From Korarchaeum sp964519515 (GTDB taxonomy: Archaea > Korarchaeota > Korarchaeia > Korarchaeales > Korarchaeaceae): a stretch of 38,801 nt of DNA. The stretch spans positions 1 through 38,801 of the forward strand of contig CAZFIJ010000084.1 in NCBI GenBank assembly GCA_964519515.1, written 5' to 3'. Position 1 is the stretch's first letter. Each line of letters begins with the position of its first letter. Positions 33,051 through 38,801 of the stretch are shown one piece after another. The translations under genes were made by a program, and so were the position numbers. The notes under the pieces are model-generated. The model saw only the letters and a list, made by a program, of their open reading frames with translations. It did not search any database and was not told the origin of the DNA.

Positions 33051-34055
33051 ATGCGATCGAAGGAGTTAATTATATTAGCGGACTCATCGCCAAATTCCGT
33101 CATTGAGAAAGCCATTAAGATGGGGCTTAAAGTCGCTGCCATAGATCAAAGTGTTAAGGAAAGGCTGATGGATTACTTAGATCCTTCTCTCATAGTAGAG
33201 GTGAGCGAGTGGCCCTCTGAAGGAGGACTCACTCTCCTCAAGATAAGGGGGCCCGAGGATATCGAGATCCTCAGGAGGGAAGCTAACGAGAGAAAGTTCT
33301 TAATAGAGAGCGAGAGTTGGAAGATAATACCCCTGGAGAACATAATAGCTGAAGTGGGTGGGGAGAGGATATATGCTATAGCTGATAGCTTGGAGGAAGC
33401 GAAATCCCTCTTGGGGGTCCTCGAAGTGGGTGTTAAGGGGGTAGTTATCCCTATAAAGGATCCCGTACAGCTTGAAGCAGCTTTGAGGCTCTCGGAAGAG
33501 GTAAACCCGCTTAACCTGAGGGAAGCTAGAGTTACTGAGGTTAAGCAAGTTGGCATGGGGGATAGAGTGTGCGTCGATACTACATCAATCCTATCCAAAG
33601 GAGAAGGGATGTTAGTAGGGGGCTCAGCTTCTTTCCTCTTCTTAGTGCACAGTGAGAACATAGAATCTCCTTTCACATCCCCTAGAGAGTTCAGAGTGAA
33701 TGCTGGGGCTGTATCGAATTATCTGCTCGCTCCAGGTGGGAAGACACTTTATCTCTCAGAAGTAAGAGCCGGGAGCGAGGTCCTGGCTGTCTCGATCGAT
33801 GGTAGGAGGAGGGCAGTCAGCGTGGGCAGAGCTAAAGTTGAGAGAAGACCCATGGTCTTAGTGAGGGCGAGTAGCGATGGGGAGGAGGGATGGGTCATCC
33901 TTCAGTTAGCTGAGACCATACCTCTAGTCACGCCTGATGGTTCAACAGTGGCTGTGACTGATCTCAAACCTGGAGATAGAGTCTTAGTTTACGTATCTGA
34001 GAGGAAAGCCAGGCACTTTGGCACAGCTGTAGATGAGTTCATAGAGGAGAGATGA
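33051..34055 (+). CDS. 3-dehydroquinate synthase II, archaeal
   Basis: The protein has 334 aa and the family (methanogen MJ1249 type) cyclises the archaeal shikimate precursor 2-amino-3,7-dideoxy-D-threo-hept-6-ulosonate to 3-dehydroquinate with NAD. Recognisable blocks are VKQVGMGDRVCVDTTSIL, the GEGMLVGGSASFLFLVHSE segment and the C-terminal EVRAGSEVLAV and AETIPLVTPDG strands. It is the third shikimate gene here, 4.3 kb from aroE-aroK. The partner aldolase is not in the window. Predicted leaderless. Confidence 0.9.
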   Translation: MRSKELIILADSSPNSVIEKAIKMGLKVAAIDQSVKERLMDYLDPSLIVEVSEWPSEGGLTLLKIRGPEDIEILRREANERKFLIESESWKIIPLENIIAEVGGERIYAIADSLEEAKSLLGVLEVGVKGVVIPIKDPVQLEAALRLSEEVNPLNLREARVTEVKQVGMGDRVCVDTTSILSKGEGMLVGGSASFLFLVHSENIESPFTSPREFRVNAGAVSNYLLAPGGKTLYLSEVRAGSEVLAVSIDGRRRAVSVGRAKVERRPMVLVRASSDGEEGWVILQLAETIPLVTPDGSTVAVTDLKPGDRVLVYVSERKARHFGTAVDEFIEER

Positions 34056-34057
34056 CT

Positions 34058-34462
34058 TCAAACTACTTCTATCCCAAACCTAGGGGCTATCGAGTTCAGG
34101 AAGTAATCTATAGCAAATAGGACTGAGTCGAATCTAGAGGAGAATGACTCTTTATTTAGCCCGCTGATGGGTATCGTAGTACTCGCCCCTAAGTTACCTT
34201 CGTCATCTAAGTGGTACCTGACCTCCGCTAAGGCATAGTGGACATTGAGGAGTGCTTTGTAGAACTCAGTATCATCTCTCAACCTCTCTCTATCAACTAT
34301 GTTTGCCGTTATAGTTACCCAATCCTCGCCCACGAGTACAGCTACCATATAGCTGCCCTCACCTATCTTCCAGAGGGAGGCGAAGTAGCCCTCACCCCTC
34401 TGATACTTGACCCCCATCTCGGAGAGGTAACCCTCTATCTCGTCCATCGGATCGGATGACAA
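34058..34462 (-). CDS. YbjN-like / secretion-chaperone-fold protein
   Basis: The protein has 134 aa. The pattern of an N-terminal helix, two strands (YFASLWKIG, YMVAVLVGEDWVTITANI), a central helix, strands with EVRYHLDDEGNLGAS, and a final long helix (SVLFAIDYFLNSI) resembles YbjN/CesT-type small chaperone-fold proteins. No function is known for archaeal members. The TTG start is fixed by the Shine-Dalgarno GGGGAGGTG with a 5-nt spacer. It converges on the dehydroquinate synthase gene with a 2-nt gap. Confidence 0.5.
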   Translation of the reverse strand: MSSDPMDEIEGYLSEMGVKYQRGEGYFASLWKIGEGSYMVAVLVGEDWVTITANIVDRERLRDDTEFYKALLNVHYALAEVRYHLDDEGNLGASTTIPISGLNKESFSSRFDSVLFAIDYFLNSIAPRFGIEVV

Positions 34463-34467
34463 ATCAA

Positions 34468-34476
34468 CACCTCCCC
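34468..34476 (-). promoter_or_regulatory. Strong Shine-Dalgarno deciding the TTG start of the YbjN-like gene
   Basis: GGGGAGGTG on the minus strand lies 5 nt before TTG 34462-34460, which supports that unusual codon over the ATG five codons downstream. Confidence 0.75.
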
Positions 34477-34518
34477 ACTGCGCGATAAGTCAATAAAAAT
34501 CATACTCATCGATACCCG

Positions 34519-35037
34519 ATGATAGTGGCAGTAGGCTCAACCAACCCAGTGAAGATAGAGGCCGTGAGGAGGGCCTTCTCTCTGTTCTGGGAGGTAGATG
34601 TCAGGGGAGTAGATGTCGAGAGTGGCGTTTCAAAGGAACCCTTTGGTCCTAATGCGATGGAGGGAGCGAAGAACAGAGCTAGAAATGCTCTAAGGGCCTT
34701 GAATGCTGATTTCGGCGTCGGGATTGAGGGAGGCATATTTCATCTCTTCGGCAGATATTACTGCGCGGGTTTCGTCTGGATCGAGAGGAAGGACGGTGCT
34801 CACAGCACTGGCATGAGCGGGTGGTTCGAATGCCCTAAAGCCTTCCTCCCCGAGATGCTCAGAGGAAGGGAGTTGGGAGATCTAATGGCTAGATTAAGCG
34901 GAAATGAGAACATAAAGAGGGAGGAAGGAGCCATTGGATTCTTCACGAGAGGAGCAGTCAAGAGAGTCGATCTATATACGCATGGCACATTAATGGCACT
35001 AGCGAGATTCATAGCCGCTGAGAGGTGGCCGGGGTGA
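34519..35037 (+). CDS. Inosine/xanthosine triphosphatase (YjjX/DUF84 family)
   Basis: The protein has 172 aa. Family blocks are MIVAVGSTNPVKIEAV at the N-terminus, EPFGPNAMEGAKNRARNAL and DFGVGIEGGI, followed by GFFTRGAVKRVDLY. These enzymes hydrolyse ITP and XTP to keep deaminated purines out of nucleic acids, which matters at high temperature. It begins a run of four same-strand genes; the next starts 4 nt after its stop. Confidence 0.9.
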   Translation: MIVAVGSTNPVKIEAVRRAFSLFWEVDVRGVDVESGVSKEPFGPNAMEGAKNRARNALRALNADFGVGIEGGIFHLFGRYYCAGFVWIERKDGAHSTGMSGWFECPKAFLPEMLRGRELGDLMARLSGNENIKREEGAIGFFTRGAVKRVDLYTHGTLMALARFIAAERWPG

Positions 35038-35041
35038 TCTC

Positions 35042-35569
35042 TTGCTACTGATAGGGGTGATGGGGAGCAGGAAGGAAGTCCTCATAAAGCCCCTAATCAG
35101 GACTTTCACGAACAGGAGCTATAGAGTAGCTGCTGTGAAGCAGACTAGGAGGATTGGAGTACCAAATGAACTCGGAGATTTAGCAGAAGCTGGTTCTAGC
35201 CTTAGGGTAGCATGTTCCATCGATAGAGTTCTTATTTCATCGAACTTCCCGCTGAAAGGACTCGATGATATCGTAAAAACGATATCCTCCCTCTCCCCGA
35301 TCGAACCCGATGTAATAGTTTTCTTCGGGTTTGAGGATATGTTAGGTAGGGAAGATAGGATATTGAAAGTGATAACTGCTAGCAGCCCTCCTGAAGCTAA
35401 GCAACTCCTCGGGAGGCTTTCGCAACCTATAATAGGCGTATATGTAGAGAGAGGAGACTTCGAAGGAGGGTTTAAAGATCTAGAGGGATTGATAGGGGCT
35501 TTAATTGAGGAAGGAATTAAGAGAAGGCTTTTACAACCTCCCCCATTGGGGAACAAATTGGAAAGTTAA
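35042..35569 (+). CDS. MobB-like P-loop protein with a broken Walker A
   Basis: The protein has 175 aa. Its N-terminal strand-loop-helix (LLIGVMGSRKEVLIKPLI) then YRVAAVKQT matches MobB, the GTP-binding partner in molybdopterin guanine dinucleotide synthesis, and VIVFFGFE and IIGVYV match later strands. But GxxGSGKT reads GVMGSRKE (5-12), so Gly10 and Thr/Ser12 are lost and nucleotide binding is doubtful. The TTG start has GGGTGAT just upstream inside the previous gene. The window holds two Mo/W enzymes, so a cofactor role is attractive but inferred. It may bind the cofactor or another enzyme instead. Confidence 0.6.
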   Translation: MLLIGVMGSRKEVLIKPLIRTFTNRSYRVAAVKQTRRIGVPNELGDLAEAGSSLRVACSIDRVLISSNFPLKGLDDIVKTISSLSPIEPDVIVFFGFEDMLGREDRILKVITASSPPEAKQLLGRLSQPIIGVYVERGDFEGGFKDLEGLIGALIEEGIKRRLLQPPPLGNKLES

Positions 35570-35606
35570 GCTTAATATTGGCGAGAGTATCGCTAGGGGG
35601 ATCAGG

Positions 35607-35924
35607 ATGTTGACACTCAGCTTAGAGGTGACTGAAGTTAGGAAGACGCAATCGGGTATAGTGCTCTCATTGAGCAGGCCGAGTGGTATAGAGGAGATCC
35701 CCCCTCCCGAAAGTGAGGAGGAAGCGATGATGTTCCAAGTGATGAGAGCGATGGAGAAGTACATGAGGCTGCCGATCCCAATAGCTCAACCATCGATGCC
35801 CACGGTTACTATAGTACTGAATGAGGAGGAGTACGACAGGATAGGTAGGCCTACAGTTGGAGATAGCTTGAGAATGGTCATCTCGAAGGAAGAGGGTGGA
35901 TTCAGGGTCGGTGTGGATTATTAA
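35607..35924 (+). CDS. Unrecognised small acidic beta-rich protein
   Basis: The protein has 105 aa from ATG 35607, which has a GGGGG stretch 6 nt upstream. The open frame runs back to 35505, but that part overlaps the MobB-like gene and looks non-coding. The sequence has an N-terminal strand pair (LTLSLEVTEVRKTQSGIVL), an acidic Glu-rich helix with MMFQVMRAMEKYM, a Pro-rich loop and strands ending RPTVGDSLRMVIS. I do not recognise it with confidence. A distant resemblance to the archaeal cytoskeleton accessory arcadin-1 crossed my mind and is only a guess. It follows the MobB-like gene by 37 nt. Confidence 0.6.
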   Translation: MLTLSLEVTEVRKTQSGIVLSLSRPSGIEEIPPPESEEEAMMFQVMRAMEKYMRLPIPIAQPSMPTVTIVLNEEEYDRIGRPTVGDSLRMVISKEEGGFRVGVDY

Positions 35925-35926
35925 AG

Positions 35927-35936
35927 TTTAATTAAC
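35927..35936 (+). promoter_or_regulatory. TATA-like element before the 106-aa gene
   Basis: The sequence tttaattaac (within aaagtttaattaac) is centred about 25 nt before the ATG at 35956. Confidence 0.45.
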
Positions 35937-35955
35937 TTCAAAGGGATAATTCTTT

Positions 35956-36276
35956 ATGTCATTGGATGATGCCATCACGATAAGTAAGAGGGGGAGGAGG
36001 GAATTAAGGACCTTGGTATCTAGAGGGAGGTTCGCTCTCATTGAGTACAGAGATCCAGTGACGAAAGAGAGAACGGAAGATAAATATAAGCTCGTTCTAT
36101 TACATGATGATGGGAGTGTTCAGGAGTTCTTCTTAGTGAAGACGAAGACTGAGGGAAGGAGCTTGCTCCTCGAACCTAAGGAGAGGAAGGGAGTGGAGCT
36201 CAAAGTATGGAACCCCGTGAGCGGGGAAGTTGAGGATATGTTCCCTGAAAGGGTGCGTCCTCCCAAAAATGAATAG
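35956..36276 (+). CDS. Unrecognised small charged protein
   Basis: The protein has 106 aa and no cysteines, membrane helix or signal peptide. It is basic at the N-terminus (ISKRGRRELRTLVSRGR) and has a beta-rich middle (KYKLVLLHDDG, EFFLVKTKTEGRSLLLEP). I cannot name a family. It lies 31 nt after the previous gene and has its own TATA-like element, so it may be a separate unit. The composition is not foreign to its neighbours. Confidence 0.6.
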   Translation: MSLDDAITISKRGRRELRTLVSRGRFALIEYRDPVTKERTEDKYKLVLLHDDGSVQEFFLVKTKTEGRSLLLEPKERKGVELKVWNPVSGEVEDMFPERVRPPKNE

Positions 36277-36368
36277 CAATCTGAGGTCATACTTCACCGG
36301 AAATTGTATAGTGTGCTAAAATTTCGTCGACGATCTTGGAGGCTTCAATGCGTCGAAAAGAAAAAGGA

Positions 36369-36803
36369 TTAAGCTTGACCCGTCATGAGTTGCATCAGCA
36401 TCATGACGGCATCTAGGACATCTCTCACAGCGATCACACCAACTGGTTTATTCTCCTTATCGACGACCGGTAAATGTTTCACATCAGCATCCCTCATTTT
36501 CCTGAGGGCCTCTGTGATTGGTTCATTTGGAGCTATCGTTATCGGGTTCTCTGTCATCAGCATGTGGATCGGGATCCCCTTCCCTATCTTACCATTAGCA
36601 GCTGCGAACCTTAGATCCCTATCAGTGAATATTCCAACGAGTTTTCCATTATTATCAACCACTAATATACTACTTATCCTCTTTTCGTCCATTATTTTAG
36701 CAGCTTCTTCAACAGCAGCATCCATCTTGATGGTGATCGCGGGTGTCGTCATCACGTCCTCTACCCTCAGGGGTAACTCCCTCTTCCTCTTCACGAAGGC
36801 CAT
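36369..36803 (-). CDS. CBS-domain pair (Bateman) protein
   Basis: The protein has 144 aa and consists only of two CBS domains: VEDVMTTPAITIKMD...VGIFTDRDLR (about 15-65) and MLMTENPITIAPN...VGVIAVRDVLDA (about 80-135). Such stand-alone pairs bind adenosine nucleotides and regulate other proteins; the partner is unknown. The ATG start has GGTGAT about 5 nt before it and a TATA at 36831-36840. A 92-nt spacer separates it from the preceding gene. Confidence 0.88.
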   Translation of the reverse strand: MAFVKRKRELPLRVEDVMTTPAITIKMDAAVEEAAKIMDEKRISSILVVDNNGKLVGIFTDRDLRFAAANGKIGKGIPIHMLMTENPITIAPNEPITEALRKMRDADVKHLPVVDKENKPVGVIAVRDVLDAVMMLMQLMTGQA

Positions 36804-36830
36804 GGTATCACCCGCTTATTAGTCAACGGA

Positions 36831-36840
36831 ATATTTTAAA
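36831..36840 (-). promoter_or_regulatory. TATA box of the CBS-pair gene
   Basis: The plus-strand sequence atattttaaa is centred about 33 nt before the ATG at 36803. This predicts a short leader containing the GGTGAT ribosome binding site. Confidence 0.45.
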
Positions 36841-37081
36841 TGTGATGACGGTGAATTCCCGATTAATTACGTTAAATATTTATCGCGATCCGAAGTTGAA
36901 TTATATATTTGACCGTGAAGTGGGTTGTGCAATCAATAACTTCCATCAGAGCTCTCATATCAATCTTTTACTAACATTTGAAATACTCGCATTTTATATA
37001 TCGATGATCTTTTAGAAATAAAATTGATAGTATGATCTCGAGAGGACATCGCGGGCGGTGAGTGGTATCATGCCCAGCTAA

Positions 37082-37090
37082 TATTATTTT
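37082..37090 (+). promoter_or_regulatory. TATA box of nikR
   Basis: The sequence tattatttt is centred about 29 nt before the ATG at 37115. An imperfect GTATGAT...ATCATGC pair lies upstream (37030-37073). Confidence 0.45.
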
Positions 37091-37114
37091 TCATTTAGTG
37101 TAGATGATGTAGAG

Positions 37115-37525
37115 ATGCCTATGGGTAGAGTATCTAGAACAGCTATATCTGTACCGAGGGAACTCTTGAGCGATTTAGATGATCTCCTCTCTCATCTGAA
37201 TTTAAAGAGCAGATCTAAAGCGATATCTGAAGCCATAACTCTCTACATCGCTGAGAGGTACTGGGTCCTCTCAGATGTGGAGAAGGAAGTTGCCGGTACG
37301 ATAATAATGGTTTACGATCATCATAAGGAGAGCGACATCACGGAAGTCCAGCATAAATACTTAGATCTGGTGAGATCGACATCGCATGTACACATCGACG
37401 AGGAGAGGTGCATGGAGGTCGTAATGGTCTTAGGACCTCTCTCCAGGATCAGGGAGCTCTTCAAGGAGCTTCAAGCTCTCGGTACAGCTGAAGTCCTTAA
37501 ATCTTTCCTGATTCCTAGAGGATGA
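37115..37525 (+). CDS. nikR: NikR nickel-responsive ribbon-helix-helix regulator
   Basis: The protein has 136 aa, standard for NikR. The N-terminal ribbon-helix-helix DNA-binding domain (RTAISVPRELLSDL, SRSKAISEAI) is followed by an ACT-like nickel-binding domain. All four high-affinity ligands are present: His80, His91, His93 and Cys99. It represses nickel uptake genes when nickel is sufficient. The gene ends inside the 3' end of the opposing transporter ATPase gene, overlapping by 96 nt. A second ATG two codons on (37121) is an alternative start. Confidence 0.93.
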   Translation: MPMGRVSRTAISVPRELLSDLDDLLSHLNLKSRSKAISEAITLYIAERYWVLSDVEKEVAGTIIMVYDHHKESDITEVQHKYLDLVRSTSHVHIDEERCMEVVMVLGPLSRIRELFKELQALGTAEVLKSFLIPRG

Positions 37526-38314
37526 GAGCGCTCCCTTGATGGTATTTATCAGATCTTCGAGCCTTAGAGGGCATTCATCGAGGAACTGAGATATCTCCTT
37601 GCATATCTTCACTGTCGTAGGGGCTCTCACACCTATTTCCTCTAGCGGAGCCTCATATAAGACGTCTATACTCCCTCCCAAGATTAGCTTCCCCTTATTA
37701 AATATATATACCTTATCCGCGACTTCCGAGACAAGATCAGAGTCCTGAGTGGCTATTACCACTATTTTTCCCCTTCTCTTGAGCTCCCTCAGTACCTCCC
37801 TCAGGGCTTCCATGCCCTTCAGGTCCAGGGATGAGGAAGGTTCATCCAGTAAGTATATCTCGGGGTCCAGAGCTATGAGGCCTGCAAGTGCGACCCTAGC
37901 GATTTCGCCTCCACTAAGCCTGAAGGGTGATCTTTCCTCGAAACCTAAGAGCTCAAGTGTTTCTAATGCTTCCTTGACCCTCCTCTCTATCTCCTGAGGT
38001 CCCAATCTGAGTTGCTTCGGCCCTAAGGAGACATCCTCACCCACAGTCGGAGCGATTAACTGATCCGATGGATTTTGGAAGAGGATACCGCATATCCTCC
38101 TGTAATCCTTCCCTAAGTTCTCCCCATCAAGCGTTATAAATCCTGAAGTAGGCTTAATGAGACCTGCTAGTAGTAAGAGGAGCGTGCTTTTCCCCGATCC
38201 ATTGGGCCCGAGGAGGCAAACTATTTCACCTGAGGAAATGCAAAGGTTAACGCCTTCTATAGCTTTAGTCCCATCTGGATATGAATAACTCACGTTATTA
38301 GCGCATAACTTCAT
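37430..38314 (-). CDS. ECF transporter ATPase (Co/Ni CbiO type)
   Basis: The protein has 294 aa and powers metal-ion import across the membrane with its T component. ABC ATPase motifs: Walker A GPNGSGKST (36-44), Q-loop FQNPSDQ, signature LSGGE (133-137) and Walker B YLLDEPSSSLD (DE at 157-158), with the H-loop replaced by TQDSD. The FQNPSDQL form is typical of ECF A components such as CbiO. The C-terminal 32 residues are encoded antisense to nikR. The ATG directly adjoins the stop of the T-component gene. Nickel or cobalt is the likely substrate because of nikR, but the substrate-binding subunit is outside the window. Confidence 0.87.
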   Translation of the reverse strand: MKLCANNVSYSYPDGTKAIEGVNLCISSGEIVCLLGPNGSGKSTLLLLLAGLIKPTSGFITLDGENLGKDYRRICGILFQNPSDQLIAPTVGEDVSLGPKQLRLGPQEIERRVKEALETLELLGFEERSPFRLSGGEIARVALAGLIALDPEIYLLDEPSSSLDLKGMEALREVLRELKRRGKIVVIATQDSDLVSEVADKVYIFNKGKLILGGSIDVLYEAPLEEIGVRAPTTVKICKEISQFLDECPLRLEDLINTIKGALSSSRNQERFKDFSCTESLKLLEELPDPGERS

Positions 38315-38801
38315 TTAAGCACCCAGGAAGACGGGGACTAAGTAAGAAAAGGCTATCGCCACTAGAATCAAGGTATCTCTAAAGCTATTCCTCATACCAA
38401 GATTTAGCGATCTCGCTTCTATGACGAGAGATGCCTTGAAGGCATCATTGGGCCCTCTGAAGAAGAGCTCAGATGTTGCAATTGAGAGCGTGTCATACAC
38501 ACTCCCCTCTATGATCCTAGATGCCTTAGCTAAGATCAGCTCATTCAAAGATCTCAAGTACCTCCCTATATGGATCATCATTATCTCGAACGCTAACCCG
38601 AGATCCCCACCTAAAACCGGTCCAATCAACTTACTGATACCGGTTATTATCCTCCTGATACCTAGAAGTCGTATTAAGAAACTGAGGACCATTATGGAAG
38701 TAGCTACCCTTAAGGGCACTATTAAAGCCCCGATAATCGCTTCTACCGATCCCAAAGCTCTAGGGATCATTATTATCAGGGAGAAAAGGAACCAGAGCGA
38801 G
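38315..38801 (-). CDS. ECF transporter T component (CbiQ-like), 5' end outside window
   Basis: The hydrophobic protein has no stop before the window edge: codons upstream of the ATG at 38770 read ...LWFLFSLII, so the gene is truncated by the window, leaving 162 residues against over 200 for CbiQ. Several membrane helices are visible (GALIVPLRVATSIMVLSFLI, TLILVAIAFSYLVPVFLGA). The cytoplasmic coupling motif IEARSLNLG is related to the EARG helices of EcfT. It abuts the ATPase gene and would bridge it to a substrate-binding subunit such as CbiM upstream, beyond the window. Confidence 0.8.
   Translation of the reverse strand, partial: SLWFLFSLIIMIPRALGSVEAIIGALIVPLRVATSIMVLSFLIRLLGIRRIITGISKLIGPVLGGDLGLAFEIMMIHIGRYLRSLNELILAKASRIIEGSVYDTLSIATSELFFRGPNDAFKASLVIEARSLNLGMRNSFRDTLILVAIAFSYLVPVFLGA

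Larger units (their letters stand above)
36804..37114. other. 311-nt divergent intergenic region, CBS gene to nikR
   Basis: It holds the CBS promoter at the left and the nikR TATA and a possible operator at the right. The AT-rich middle (36860-37020) has one short open frame that I reject. I see no RNA gene in it. Confidence 0.6.

Noticed and set aside
35505..35606. N-terminal extension of the small acidic protein
   Set aside because: It overlaps the MobB-like gene and lacks a ribosome site, while ATG 35607 has one.
36743..37015. 90-aa open frame in the intergenic region before nikR
   Set aside because: It starts antisense inside the CBS gene and continues through AT-rich promoter DNA, with no protein-like pattern.
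1..38801. Search by eye for CRISPR arrays, insertion sequences, phage genes or att sites
   Set aside because: No regularly spaced repeats, transposase or integrase frames were seen, and the tRNA gene has no partial duplicate nearby.

Overview
This 38.8-kb window is ordinary-density archaeal chromosome: one tRNA gene and about 33 protein genes on both strands, with short gaps. A single-polypeptide reverse gyrase points to a hyperthermophile. The archaeal versions of core genes (GHMP-type shikimate kinase, type II dehydroquinate synthase, Lhr and XPD helicases, archaeal GluRS, RibH of methanogen type), the many TTG/GTG starts, the heavy use of AGG/AGA for Arg and the TATA boxes about 26 nt from start codons all fit a TACK archaeon. 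The mix of tungsten/molybdenum oxidoreductases, a corrinoid-activator (RACo) homologue and crenarchaeal-style informational genes makes Korarchaeota my best guess. That is an inference, not something the sequence proves.

Layout. 1-3934: tRNA-Asn, then an RNase J-like/M24 peptidase/RlmI-like methyltransferase operon. 3989-7707: a small NifX-like gene divergent from reverse gyrase. 7693-10569: a large exported, membrane-anchored beta-propeller protein with a cytoplasmic coiled coil. 10654-15239: GluRS divergent from an RNA m5C methyltransferase and its detached PUA-like domain, then IMP dehydrogenase. 15240-18596: prenyl synthase, Mo/W-bisMGD oxidoreductase and a divergent single-cluster ferredoxin. 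18600-21209: Lhr helicase. 21399-23576: a four-cluster ferredoxin subunit plus a tungsten aldehyde:ferredoxin oxidoreductase. 23535-27115: HAD phosphatase, metallophosphoesterase and RibH-like gene, then an XPD-family helicase. 27122-31900: shikimate kinase and dehydrogenase, core-type MetE, a PLD-like protein and a RACo-like corrinoid activator. 32118-34462: DUF3782-like protein, dehydroquinate synthase II and a YbjN-like protein. 34519-36276: DUF84 NTPase, a MobB-like protein and two unrecognised small proteins. 36369-38801: CBS-pair protein, NikR, and an ECF Co/Ni-type transporter (ATPase plus T component, cut by the window end).

How it fits together. The genome segment combines tungsten/molybdenum redox enzymes using ferredoxins, nickel sensing next to a probable nickel/cobalt importer, three shikimate-pathway genes, and three nucleic-acid helicase/topoisomerase machines. 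The most suggestive neighbourhood is core MetE about 0.7 kb from a RACo-like protein, which hints at corrinoid-dependent methionine synthesis. Several enzymes have lost a canonical catalytic or ligand residue (RibH-like, MobB-like, PLD-like, ferredoxin). The RACo gene lacks a usable start for its [2Fe-2S] domain unless there is a frameshift or non-AUG start. I saw no CRISPR array, insertion sequence or phage gene.
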